Translations under genes and position numbers: made by a program | Notes under the pieces: generated by a model | What the model saw: only the letters and a program-made list of their open reading frames with translations | What the model was told of the DNA's origin: nothing | Databases searched by the model: none | Assembly: GCA_024640925.1 (NCBI GenBank) | Contig: JAHEEB010000208.1 | Coordinates: 1 to 7,024 of the forward strand | Source: Bacteroidota bacterium | GTDB lineage: Bacteria; Bacteroidota; Bacteroidia; Bacteroidales; UBA10428 | DNA: 7,024 nt | Reading direction: 5' to 3' | Part shown: positions 1-6,601 of the stretch, one piece after another | Numbering within the stretch: the stretch's first letter is position 1 | How the letters are laid out: each line of letters opens with the position of its first letter

Positions 1-819
1 AAAAATGTAGCAAACTACAAAGGAATAGCTCAGGGATATTCATTCCATTATTATTCTGTTTGTTATAACTGGGATCATAAAGGTGCAGCATTAAATTACC
101 CCGAAAATGAGTGGTATCTGACTATGAAAGCCGTTTATAATATGCAAAATGATCTGGAAAATCAGATTAAAGTAATGGACAACTATGATCCGGAAAACAG
201 AATAGCTCTTATTGCTGATGAATGGGGCAATTGGTATGATCCTACACCTGGTACAAATCCTGCCTTTTTATATCAGCAAAATACCTTAAGAGATGCTGTT
301 TCTTCCGCCTTTTATATGAATATGTTTAATAATCATTGCAAAAGAGTGAAAATGGCAAATATTGCCCAGGTTGTAAATGTTCTGCAATCTATGATTCTTA
401 CCCAGGGCGATAAAATAGTGCTTACACCAACATACTATGCATTTAAAATGTATAAAGATCACTTTGATGCTTTGTTGTTGCCTTTTGAGCTTACTGCAAC
501 AGATATTCAAAATGGTGATATAAAAATTCCTTCGGTTTCGGTTTCCGCTTCCAAAGATAAATCCGGCACTATTCATGTTACCATTGCTAATTTGGATTTA
601 AAAAAAGAACAAGTTCTTAATTGTACTCTTGAAGGTTTAACCGATTGTAAAAAAACAACGGGAGAAATTATTACTTCAGATAAAATGGATGCATACAATG
701 ACTTTAGTAACCCTGAAAGTGTTAATATTCAGTCATTCAAAGCATTTAAGATATCTAGAAACAATATTAAAATAACTTTACCTTCCAAATCTGTTGTTAA
801 AATAACTATAACACAATAA
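1..819 (+). CDS. GH51 alpha-L-arabinofuranosidase, C-terminal part (5' truncated by window)
   Basis: Reading frame 1 is open from the first base to the TAA at 817-819, giving 272 residues with no start inside the window; the internal ATG at 124 is not the true start. The enzyme would hydrolyse terminal alpha-L-arabinofuranosyl residues from arabinan or arabinoxylan oligosaccharides. Visible landmarks are the SFHYYS segment (about 40-57), the ADEWGNWYDP motif whose Glu (codon 220-222) matches the GH51 catalytic nucleophile, the conserved LRDAVSSAFYMNMFNNHC and MANIAQVVNVLQSM helices at the end of the barrel, and then a beta-rich C-terminal domain ending in a VKITI strand, typical of GH51. The general acid/base Glu and any signal peptide lie upstream, so cellular location cannot be judged. 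It is 15 bases ahead of araB and probably co-transcribed. The family call is very secure; exact substrate preference is not. Confidence 0.93.
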   Translation, partial: KNVANYKGIAQGYSFHYYSVCYNWDHKGAALNYPENEWYLTMKAVYNMQNDLENQIKVMDNYDPENRIALIADEWGNWYDPTPGTNPAFLYQQNTLRDAVSSAFYMNMFNNHCKRVKMANIAQVVNVLQSMILTQGDKIVLTPTYYAFKMYKDHFDALLLPFELTATDIQNGDIKIPSVSVSASKDKSGTIHVTIANLDLKKEQVLNCTLEGLTDCKKTTGEIITSDKMDAYNDFSNPESVNIQSFKAFKISRNNIKITLPSKSVVKITITQ

Positions 820-834
820 TAAAAATATTTAAGT

Positions 835-2508
835 ATGGCAAATCAAAAATATGTAATCGGTGTTGATTTTGGAACCGATTCAGTAAGGGCACTCATTGTA
901 GATGCTTTAAATGGTAAGGAAATAGCCGAAGCCGTTGAATATTATCCCCGATGGAAAAAAGGGTTATATTGCAACCCGGCAAAAAGCCAGTATCGCCAAC
1001 ATCCTCTGGATTATACCGAATCGTTGGAAAAATCAATTAAAAATGCTTTGGTAAAGGCAGGGAAAGATATTACTGCACAAGTTGTAGGAATATCCGTTGA
1101 TACTACTGGAAGTACTCCGGTTTTTATTGATGAAAATGGAACTCCTCTTTCATTAAAACCGGAATTTGCTGAAAATCCAAATGGTATGTTTATTCTCTGG
1201 AAAGATCATACCTCAATACGTGAAGCCGAAGAAATAAATGGTGCAGCAGCTAAAGCGAATGTTAATTATATAAAATACGAAGGGGGAATTTATTCCAGCG
1301 AGTGGGTTTGGGCTAAAGTTCTTCACGTTTTCAGAGAGGATGAAAAAGTTAAAAAAGCCAGTTATTCATGGGTAGAACATTGCGACTGGATTCCGGCAAT
1401 TTTAACAGGAAAAACAAAACCTCAGGAAATAAAACATGGTCGTTGTTCAGCTGGACATAAAGCTATGTGGCACACCGACTGGAAAGGATTACCACCAAAA
1501 GAATTTTTAGCTTCTATTGACCCACTGTTGACGCAATTTGATGGTAAATTATATACCGATACCTATACAAGCGATGTAGCTGTTGGTACTCTGACAAAAG
1601 AATGGGCAAACAAATTAGGTTTGGCTGAATCTGTGGTTATTGGTGTTGGTGCTTTTGATTGTCATATGGGAGCTGTTGGAGGTGACATTACTCCAAACAA
1701 CCTTGTTCGTGTAATGGGAACTTCTACTTGCGATATTCTTGTTTCTTCATATAAAGAAATGGAGAACAAACTAATCGATGGAATTTGCGGACAAGTCGAT
1801 GGTTCTGTAATTCCTGGATATATTGGACTTGAAGCCGGACAATCGGCATTTGGTGATGTATATGCATGGTTTAAAAGTCTTATTGCTTGGCCTATTGAGG
1901 AATTAATGAGTAAAACCAATATTGTTGACCAGGAAACGAAACAAAAACTTACAAACGAAATCTTAGATAGTATTATTCCGGTTTTATCGGAAAAGGCTTC
2001 TAAAATTCCTTTGGAAGAATCGACCATTCTTGCAATTGACTGGATAAATGGAAGGCGCACTCCCGATGCTAACCAGGAATTAAAAGGAGCTATAACCGGA
2101 TTAACACTTGGTTCCGATGCTCCGCGTATTTTCCGGGCATTGGTTGAAGCTACTGCTTATGGTTCGAAAGCCATAGTTGAGAGGTTCCAAAACGAAGGTG
2201 TAAAAATTAATAAAATTATTGCTATTGGCGGGGTTGCAAAAAAATCTCCTTTCGTCATGCAAACTCTTTCAAATGTTCTTAATATGCCTATTCAGGTTGT
2301 GCGTACTGAACAAGCCTGTGCTTTAGGTGCCGCTATGTTTGCCGCAGTGGCTGCAGGTGTATACAAAAAAGTTGAGGATGCACAAAAAGCTATGAACAGT
2401 GGTTTTGAAAATGAATATATTCCTGAACAGGCTACATTTGAAAAATATTCTAAATTGTATAATTCTTACATTAAACTTGGGTATTTTCTTGAAAAAAGTA
2501 AACTATAA
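835..2508 (+). CDS. araB: L-ribulokinase (FGGY carbohydrate kinase)
   Basis: This 557-residue cytoplasmic kinase phosphorylates L-ribulose to L-ribulose 5-phosphate with ATP, the second step of the L-arabinose isomerase pathway. The N-terminal phosphate-binding loop GVDFGTDSVRALIVD is at residues 9-23. Ribulokinase-type segments follow: DTTGSTPVFID (89-99), LWKDHTS (121-127), YEGGIYSSEWVWAK (148-161) and CDWIPAILTG (183-192). GAFDCHMGAVGG (272-283) carries the likely catalytic base Asp275, and VRVMGTSTCDIL follows. The second FGGY half has WINGRRTPDAN (403-413) and the nucleotide-binding IAIGGVAKKSP (462-472). Length and these signatures separate it from xylulokinase and glycerol kinase. The start has no strong Shine-Dalgarno, only an A/T-rich leader, as is usual in Bacteroidota. 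Position between a GH51 enzyme and a mutarotase fits an arabinose operon. No frameshift or missing motif was seen. Confidence 0.96.
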   Translation: MANQKYVIGVDFGTDSVRALIVDALNGKEIAEAVEYYPRWKKGLYCNPAKSQYRQHPLDYTESLEKSIKNALVKAGKDITAQVVGISVDTTGSTPVFIDENGTPLSLKPEFAENPNGMFILWKDHTSIREAEEINGAAAKANVNYIKYEGGIYSSEWVWAKVLHVFREDEKVKKASYSWVEHCDWIPAILTGKTKPQEIKHGRCSAGHKAMWHTDWKGLPPKEFLASIDPLLTQFDGKLYTDTYTSDVAVGTLTKEWANKLGLAESVVIGVGAFDCHMGAVGGDITPNNLVRVMGTSTCDILVSSYKEMENKLIDGICGQVDGSVIPGYIGLEAGQSAFGDVYAWFKSLIAWPIEELMSKTNIVDQETKQKLTNEILDSIIPVLSEKASKIPLEESTILAIDWINGRRTPDANQELKGAITGLTLGSDAPRIFRALVEATAYGSKAIVERFQNEGVKINKIIAIGGVAKKSPFVMQTLSNVLNMPIQVVRTEQACALGAAMFAAVAAGVYKKVEDAQKAMNSGFENEYIPEQATFEKYSKLYNSYIKLGYFLEKSKL

Positions 2509-2517
2509 TTTTAAATC

Positions 2518-3687
2518 ATGAACACAAAAAATTTATTCCTTTTATTGCCTGCTGCTCTTATGATATTCTGTTTATCATGTGGTGGTGAAAAAAAACAATC
2601 TGATGGCAAAGACAAGCTTTATATTCCAAAAGCTGAAAATTTTGACACTACTATCAATGGCAAACAAGTAAAGCTTTATACACTTAAAAACAAAAATGGA
2701 CTTGAGCTTTACACTATTAATTATGGCTTACGTGTCATTTCTTTATTTGCCCCTGATAAAAACGGTCAGTTTGCCGATATCGTTCTTGGGTATAAAACCA
2801 TTGATGAATACATGAACGACAATAATTACTTTGGTGGCGTTGTTGGTCGTTATGCAAACCGTGTTGCTTTCGGAAAATTTACAATGGATAAGAAAAATTA
2901 CCAATTAACAGTGAACAGCAAGCAAAACATGCTTCATGGTGGTAAATATGGTTTTGATAAAGTTGTTTGGGATGTTGTAAATGCTGATAGCAACTCAATT
3001 ACTTTTTCTTATGTTTCTCCGGATATGGAAGAGGGATTCCCAGGTACAGTAACTGTGAAAGTAAAATATACCTTAACAGATGATAATGAGTTTAAAATAG
3101 AGTACGAAGCTACTACCGATAAAAACACTATCATTAACCTTGCACAACACAGCTATTTCAATCTAAGAGGTGAAGGCGATCCAACAATTTTGGACCAGAT
3201 TCTTGAAATCAATGCTGCCAACATAACACCTGTTGATACCATGCTTATTCCTTCAGGTGAACTAATGCCAGTTGAAAATACTCCTTTTGATTTCAGAACA
3301 CCTAAAGCTATTGGCTTACAGATTGGTGATACCAGCAATGCTCAGATTAAAGTTGGTCCGGGTTATGATCACAACTGGGTATTAACAAAAGATTCTACCG
3401 AACTTAGTTTGGCTGCACGTATGTCAGATACCGCCAGTGGGAGAGTTCTTGAAGTTTATACAACAGAACCAGGTCTGCAATTTTACTCAGGTAACTTCCT
3501 TAATGGCACTTCAATTGGTAAATCAGGAAAACCATATATGTTCCGTTCGGCGGTTGCTTTGGAAACTCAACATTTCCCCGATTCACCAAATCAACCTAAT
3601 TTTCCGAGTACTATTCTGAAACCTGGCGAAAAATATACTCATACTTGTATTTATAAGTTACTGGTTGCAACTAGTTGTAAAAAATAA
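2518..3687 (+). CDS. galM: Lipoprotein aldose 1-epimerase (galactose mutarotase family)
   Basis: This 389-residue enzyme would interconvert alpha and beta anomers of aldoses. Residues 1-20 form a lipoprotein signal peptide (MNTK, then a hydrophobic LFLLLPAALMIF stretch) with probable lipidation at Cys21 (CLS-C). The -3 residue is Cys rather than Leu, so the lipobox is imperfect. The mature protein should face the periplasm or be anchored in the outer membrane. Mutarotase landmarks are all present: GRYANRV (110-116), LHGG with His140, QHSYFNLRG with the likely catalytic acid His211, GYDHNW with Asp284, and ALETQHFPDSPNQPNFPS with the likely catalytic base Glu349. It starts 9 bases after araB and is followed by a terminator, so it is the last gene of the operon. 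In this context arabinose is a plausible substrate along with galactose and glucose; that is inference. Confidence 0.94.
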   Translation: MNTKNLFLLLPAALMIFCLSCGGEKKQSDGKDKLYIPKAENFDTTINGKQVKLYTLKNKNGLELYTINYGLRVISLFAPDKNGQFADIVLGYKTIDEYMNDNNYFGGVVGRYANRVAFGKFTMDKKNYQLTVNSKQNMLHGGKYGFDKVVWDVVNADSNSITFSYVSPDMEEGFPGTVTVKVKYTLTDDNEFKIEYEATTDKNTIINLAQHSYFNLRGEGDPTILDQILEINAANITPVDTMLIPSGELMPVENTPFDFRTPKAIGLQIGDTSNAQIKVGPGYDHNWVLTKDSTELSLAARMSDTASGRVLEVYTTEPGLQFYSGNFLNGTSIGKSGKPYMFRSAVALETQHFPDSPNQPNFPSTILKPGEKYTHTCIYKLLVATSCKK

Positions 3688-3704
3688 TTGTATCAAATTA
3701 TTAT

Positions 3705-3747
3705 AAAGGGCATCAATGCTATAAAAGCGTTGATGCTTTTTTATTTT
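3705..3747 (+). terminator. Intrinsic terminator after the arabinose operon
   Basis: The arms GCATCAATGC (3710-3719) and GCGTTGATGC (3727-3736) form a 10-bp stem with one G-U wobble around a 7-base loop (TATAAAA). Six T residues follow directly, then ATTTT. Further A/G-to-T pairing extends the base of the stem to about 3705. It begins about 18 bases after the galM stop and should end the GH51-araB-galM transcript. The A-rich left flank means it might also work weakly in reverse, but no - strand gene reads into it. Confidence 0.88.
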
Positions 3748-3848
3748 AACATAGAATGATACCATACAAATCTAATTTACTACCTTGATTGTAATCTTGC
3801 GAAATCAGGGTTAAAACATTATATTAGACAAATAGCTGTTTTATTTAA

Positions 3849-4511
3849 ATGAATAAATCTGTAATTATTGTTGCTGGTGGCATGGGAACACGCATGAATA
3901 GTACAATTCCCAAGCAGTTTATAGAACTAAAAGGAATTCCGGTATTGATGCATACCATTATGTGTTTTCATCATTATGATAGTGGAATATCTATCAGGGT
4001 AGTTCTTCCTTCCGATCAATTAGCTACATGGGAAGGTTTATGTTTAAAACACTCTTTTAAAATAAAACACGAATGTGTGGCAGGTGGAAAAATAAGGTAT
4101 CAGTCTGTAAAAAATGGTCTGAATAATTTATCTGCTGGAATATTGGTTGCAATACACGATGGAGTAAGACCTCTTGTAAGTCAACTAACTATTTCGCATT
4201 GCTTTAACGCTGCGGAAAAGTATGGTGCCGCAATACCTGTTTCAGATGTTCACGAAACGCTTCGGCAAGTTCAGGGAGATAAATCAATCACTGTGAATAG
4301 AGCTGATTACAGATTGGTGCAAACTCCACAGGTTTTTCTGTCGGATATTTTATTGGAATCGTATAAAACACCCTATCAGGAATCATTTACAGACGATGCT
4401 TCTGTTATTGAATATTGTGGACATCATGTTACTCTTGTAGAAGGCAATCGCGAGAACATCAAACTAACAAGTCCTGTTGATTTGAAAATTGCTGAAGCCC
4501 TCTTAAAGTGA
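3849..4511 (+). CDS. ispD: 2-C-methyl-D-erythritol 4-phosphate cytidylyltransferase
   Basis: This 220-residue cytoplasmic enzyme joins CTP and 2-C-methyl-D-erythritol 4-phosphate to make CDP-methylerythritol in the MEP isoprenoid pathway. The N-terminal nucleotide-binding loop VIIVAGGMGTRM (5-16) has Arg15 and is followed by PKQF with Lys22, matching the catalytic Arg/Lys pair of the family. Further family motifs are RYQSVKNGL (83-91), AIHDGVRPLV (101-110), QTPQVF (158-163), FTDDASVIE (180-188) and ENIKLTSPVDLKIAE (202-216) with the conserved Lys205. Length is normal for a single-domain IspD, with no IspF fusion. The related CDP-ribitol enzyme TarI is the main alternative, but the motif set and lack of teichoic-acid neighbours favour IspD. 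It sits alone, 161 bases after galM and behind its terminator, so it should have its own promoter; I could not identify that promoter convincingly. Confidence 0.95.
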   Translation: MNKSVIIVAGGMGTRMNSTIPKQFIELKGIPVLMHTIMCFHHYDSGISIRVVLPSDQLATWEGLCLKHSFKIKHECVAGGKIRYQSVKNGLNNLSAGILVAIHDGVRPLVSQLTISHCFNAAEKYGAAIPVSDVHETLRQVQGDKSITVNRADYRLVQTPQVFLSDILLESYKTPYQESFTDDASVIEYCGHHVTLVEGNRENIKLTSPVDLKIAEALLK

Positions 4512-4518
4512 CCAGTTT

Positions 4519-5202
4519 TTATTCTTTAAAATGAGTAACTAAACCACCTAAAGAAACAGTTTTTTCCAGTTTTGGTTCTCCTTTATACAAAACCTCTCCT
4601 TTTGTAGAAGCTGTAGCAGTAAGTTTTTCAACAATATTAATTTTTGCTATTCCTTTGGTATTTGCTTTAACCTCTCCCTGGTTTCCTTCCAGATCAAATC
4701 CGGCAAAGGTTGCCTTTGTTGAAACACTTATGGTCTGGTAGTTAGCATAACCGTCTGCTTTTAAAAGAGAGCCTTCTAAAACCTCTGTTTCAAGAAATTT
4801 TACATCGAAACTTGCATAAAATGTAGCTCCACTATGGAGATATACTTTTATAGATTCTTGTTTAATCAGGTTACGAGTGTCCATCGATGCCTGGCCAAAA
4901 CCTTCAATTTCTTCAAGTGTCTGGTAATAGATTTTTACGCGGGGCATTTTTTCATATTTTTTCCCTGATATCTTCCTTACTTTTAATGTATTTTCTTCAA
5001 TAATAATTTGTAAATCAGATATTTGAGTATTCTCTCCAGGACAAACTTTATATTCAGTTCCTTTTTCAAAAGAAGCTACAACTCCATCGTAAATCTGTAC
5101 CTTACTGAATGTACCAGGGCGACTACATTCTAATAGTCCCTGTGCATTAACAAAAACAGAAACAGTAAGAAAAGATAAAATAAGGATCAAATTCCGTTTC
5201 AT
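4519..5202 (-). CDS. Secreted DUF2807 (GIN-domain) protein
   Basis: This 227-residue protein has a clear signal peptide: MKRN, a hydrophobic core LILILSFLTVSVF, and a likely signal peptidase I site after VNA at residue 20. It would be exported to the periplasm or surface. The mature part is a run of short beta strands with alternating small and hydrophobic residues and repeated turns: VQIYDGVVASFEKG, LQIIIEENTLKVRK, VKIYYQTLEEIEGFGQASM, IKVYLHSGATFYASF, and the C-terminal STKGEVLYKGEPKLEKTVSLGG. This is the pattern of the DUF2807 'putative auto-transporter adhesin head GIN' family, a beta-helix-like fold common and multi-copy in Bacteroidota. The biochemical role is unknown and the adhesin label should not be taken literally. 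It is convergent with ispD (7 bases between stops) and separated by 295 bases from the - strand genes upstream, so it probably has its own promoter. Confidence 0.85.
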   Translation of the reverse strand: MKRNLILILSFLTVSVFVNAQGLLECSRPGTFSKVQIYDGVVASFEKGTEYKVCPGENTQISDLQIIIEENTLKVRKISGKKYEKMPRVKIYYQTLEEIEGFGQASMDTRNLIKQESIKVYLHSGATFYASFDVKFLETEVLEGSLLKADGYANYQTISVSTKATFAGFDLEGNQGEVKANTKGIAKINIVEKLTATASTKGEVLYKGEPKLEKTVSLGGLVTHFKE

Positions 5203-5497
5203 ATATTTTTATTTAATATTCGTACTAGTTGAATATAAAAAATAAAAATACAGAAAACTTATTAGGGAAAAAAATTCAAAACGGGTACATACACATAAAA
5301 AAATATAAAAAAAGATAAATATTGCTTTATTATGGGTAAAACAATAGAAATATTGAAAATTCAAATTGCTTATAGCCTGCAAGGTGCACCGGGTTAACCT
5401 CAATTTATAAATTATAATCGTTTGCACATTCTCTAATGCTCTATTTTGGTTTATCTGTTCGAAAGAAGGATTGTAGTATTTTACGAAATAACCTGAC
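5203..5497. other. AT-rich intergenic spacer, no convincing gene
   Basis: These 295 bases separate the DUF2807 gene from the SiaC-like pair. Most of the stretch is A/T homopolymer-like sequence and should hold the DUF2807 promoter on the - strand. On the - strand, a TTTG (5277-5280) with a TAAGTTTT downstream resembles the Bacteroidota -33/-7 pattern but with short spacing and an imperfect -7, so I do not call it a promoter. No terminator hairpin is evident after the SiaC-like stop at 5498. The only GC-rich island is the palindrome pair at 5382-5400, listed separately. Confidence 0.6.
5382..5400. promoter_or_regulatory. Pair of adjacent GGTnnACC palindromes, possible operator
   Basis: GGTGCACC (5383-5390) and GGTTAACC (5392-5399) are two perfect 8-bp palindromes one base apart, and the whole 19 bp from 5382 to 5400 is itself an imperfect dyad (AGGT..ACC-G-GGT..ACCT). 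They stand out from very AT-rich surroundings. The site is about 180 bases upstream of the DUF2807 start and about 100 bases downstream of the SiaC-like stop. A protein-binding site is a reasonable reading but is inferred from symmetry alone. Confidence 0.3.
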
Positions 5498-5878
5498 TTA
5501 AATCGATTTTAAAAAGAAAGGTATTGATAATTGTGATTGAAATACTTCACCTGTTTCCTGAATTGCTTCATCATCTTTATCATATTTCCATGTAATTTCG
5601 ATCATACCTTCTTCCTTAAAGAGTTTTTCGAGGTTTTGAAAAGCAAAAAAGAGCCATTTCGACGAACCTGTGTTGATATAATCGAAATAAAACTCAAGAA
5701 AAAGTGTTTTTCTGAAACTAAAGAATGATTCTTGTAGCATGGAGGTGAAATTGGTATAAAATTCACCCGGATCAGGCATACGTGAAACACCTGTTATTTT
5801 TATCTTTTTCAACCCTTTTTTAATTTCAATTTTAGGTTCGAAAAGACTAATTTCTTTTGTTTGTGAAAAAATACCCAT
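5498..5878 (-). CDS. SiaC/DUF1987-family regulatory phosphoprotein, diverged copy
   Basis: This 126-residue soluble protein has the layout of the SiaC family (DUF1987), whose characterised member in Pseudomonas aeruginosa is switched by phosphorylation of a threonine by the kinase SiaB and dephosphorylated by the PP2C phosphatase SiaA. Here the core is IEIKKGLKKIKITGVSRMPDPGEFY (17-41), then FYFDYINTGSSKWLFFAFQNLEKL (63-86), and EITWKYDKDDEAIQETGEVFQSQLSIPF (93-120). The predicted phospho-acceptor is Thr70 in INTGSSK; the family-typical NTSSSK has Gly in place of the first Ser here. The N terminus lacks the usual PEV segment, having FEPKIEI instead. It lies 80 bases downstream of its paralogue and is probably in the same transcript. 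Fold assignment is good; the pathway it controls cannot be told from this window. Confidence 0.8.
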   Translation of the reverse strand: MGIFSQTKEISLFEPKIEIKKGLKKIKITGVSRMPDPGEFYTNFTSMLQESFFSFRKTLFLEFYFDYINTGSSKWLFFAFQNLEKLFKEEGMIEITWKYDKDDEAIQETGEVFQSQLSIPFFLKSI

Positions 5879-5958
5879 GATGCAAAATTTTAATTTAACA
5901 TCTTAATTGAACCAAGTTGGCAGCGTAGTTTGTGGTTTGTTATATCTCCTTTACTGGT

Positions 5959-6330
5959 TCAGGCAGCAATTAGTGTTATCGGTATTAAAGAATTAAGTTT
6001 TAAACGTTCTCCATTTATCTGAATATCGGCATCTTCTGGTTTATAGTACCAATTTATTTTAATAGCATCAGCCGGCATAATCTCTGATATTTTTTTTACA
6101 ATCAGTAGAATCCATTTCGACGAACTTGTGTTCATGCGGCTTAATCGTATATTTATAACTGTTAATCCTTCTCCTTTTAAGCAAAAACCTACAGCCCATT
6201 TCATTACATTACTGTAAAACCAGTTGGCATTTTTCAACGTGGAAACCCCCGATATCTCTATTATTTTGTTTTGCTTGTCAATAAAGACTTCCGGCGAGGA
6301 ATTCCTTCCATCAATGCGAAAAGTATACAT
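5959..6330 (-). CDS. SiaC/DUF1987-family regulatory phosphoprotein, canonical copy
   Basis: This 123-residue soluble protein matches the SiaC/DUF1987 pattern closely: SSPEVFIDKQNKIIEISGVS (11-30), WFYSNVMKW (37-45), the hallmark MNTSSSKWILLIVKKISEI (66-84) and INWYYKPEDADIQINGERLKLNSLIPI (92-118). The threonine of NTSSSK is residue 68, the same number I recall for the phosphorylated threonine of Pseudomonas SiaC. In that system unphosphorylated SiaC binds a diguanylate cyclase (SiaD), and a SiaB/SiaA kinase/phosphatase pair sets its state. No such partners are seen in the window. It is the first gene of the - strand pair, and its upstream region is the repeat-rich divergent spacer shared with the TetR gene. 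The ATG at 6328-6330 is directly preceded by AGGAA, too close for a standard ribosome binding site, but the PEV segment follows at the expected distance, supporting this start. Confidence 0.87.
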   Translation of the reverse strand: MYTFRIDGRNSSPEVFIDKQNKIIEISGVSTLKNANWFYSNVMKWAVGFCLKGEGLTVINIRLSRMNTSSSKWILLIVKKISEIMPADAIKINWYYKPEDADIQINGERLKLNSLIPITLIAA

Positions 6331-6388
6331 TTCCTGTTATTTTGGTTTGAGTAAAAATACCAGAAAAAACCCTTTTCGTTTGAATCGG

Positions 6389-6433
6389 CAATATGATATG
6401 GATTAATGTTGACCGATGATTTGCATCATATTG
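6389..6433. repeat. Inverted repeat CAATATGAT / ATCATATTG
   Basis: CAATATGAT (6389-6397) and ATCATATTG (6425-6433) are perfect 9-bp inverted copies 27 bases apart. One wobble and one more pair (6388/6434, 6387/6435) extend them. The right arm also joins a smaller ATGAT-TTGC-ATCAT dyad (6416-6429). Given the AT bias a chance origin is possible. Position 59 bases upstream of the SiaC-like start suggests a regulatory site. Confidence 0.4.
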
Positions 6434-6475
6434 TCATTTTTTCTGTTCACCGATTTTTATCATCTGTTCACCGTT
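6407..6475 (+). repeat. Three direct copies of TGTT(G/C)ACCG(A/T)T
   Basis: The copies are TGTTGACCGAT (6407-6417), TGTTCACCGAT (6444-6454) and TGTTCACCGTT (6465-6475). The second and third are 21 bp apart start to start (two helical turns), with a longer shared context beginning CTGTTCACCG and ending in a T tract; the first is 37 bp from the second. An iterated 11-bp motif in an intergenic region is typical of a transcription-factor site array, here placed 77-145 bases upstream of the SiaC-like gene on the opposite strand. The binding protein is unknown. Confidence 0.5.
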
Positions 6476-6601
6476 TTTTTTATTATATATTAAATGTTAG
6501 GGACTAATTTAGCGAAAGAAAACAGATAAAACCCTGAAAAACTACAATGTTTCAAGTTTATTAACTTATTAATGAATTAGTAGACATTTATATAGTTATG
6601 C

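Noticed and set aside
286..576. A 96-codon open frame on the - strand inside the GH51 gene
   Set aside because: It is antisense to the conserved GH51 C-terminal region and has no domain signal.
1662..2060. A 132-codon open frame on the - strand inside araB
   Set aside because: It lies wholly within a clearly conserved ribulokinase and its translation resembles no known protein.
5209..5427. A 72-codon open frame on the - strand just upstream of the DUF2807 gene
   Set aside because: The translation is mostly Phe, Ile, Tyr and Leu from A/T tracts with no recognisable domain, and it spans what should be the promoter region. It looks like a by-product of base composition, though a tiny membrane protein cannot be fully excluded.
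5918..5933. Possible sigma-54 type promoter (TGGCAG...TTTG)
   Set aside because: It lacks the GC at the -12 position and would point away from the adjacent - strand gene.
5908..5961. TGAACCA / TGGTTCA inverted repeat between the two SiaC-like genes
   Set aside because: The arms are only 7 bp with a 40-base loop, and one arm overlaps a stop codon. There is no T run, so it is not a convincing terminator or operator.
6407..6475. Start of a CRISPR-like array
   Set aside because: The repeat unit is only 11 bp, the spacing is irregular (37 and 21 bp), there are just three copies and no cas gene is present.
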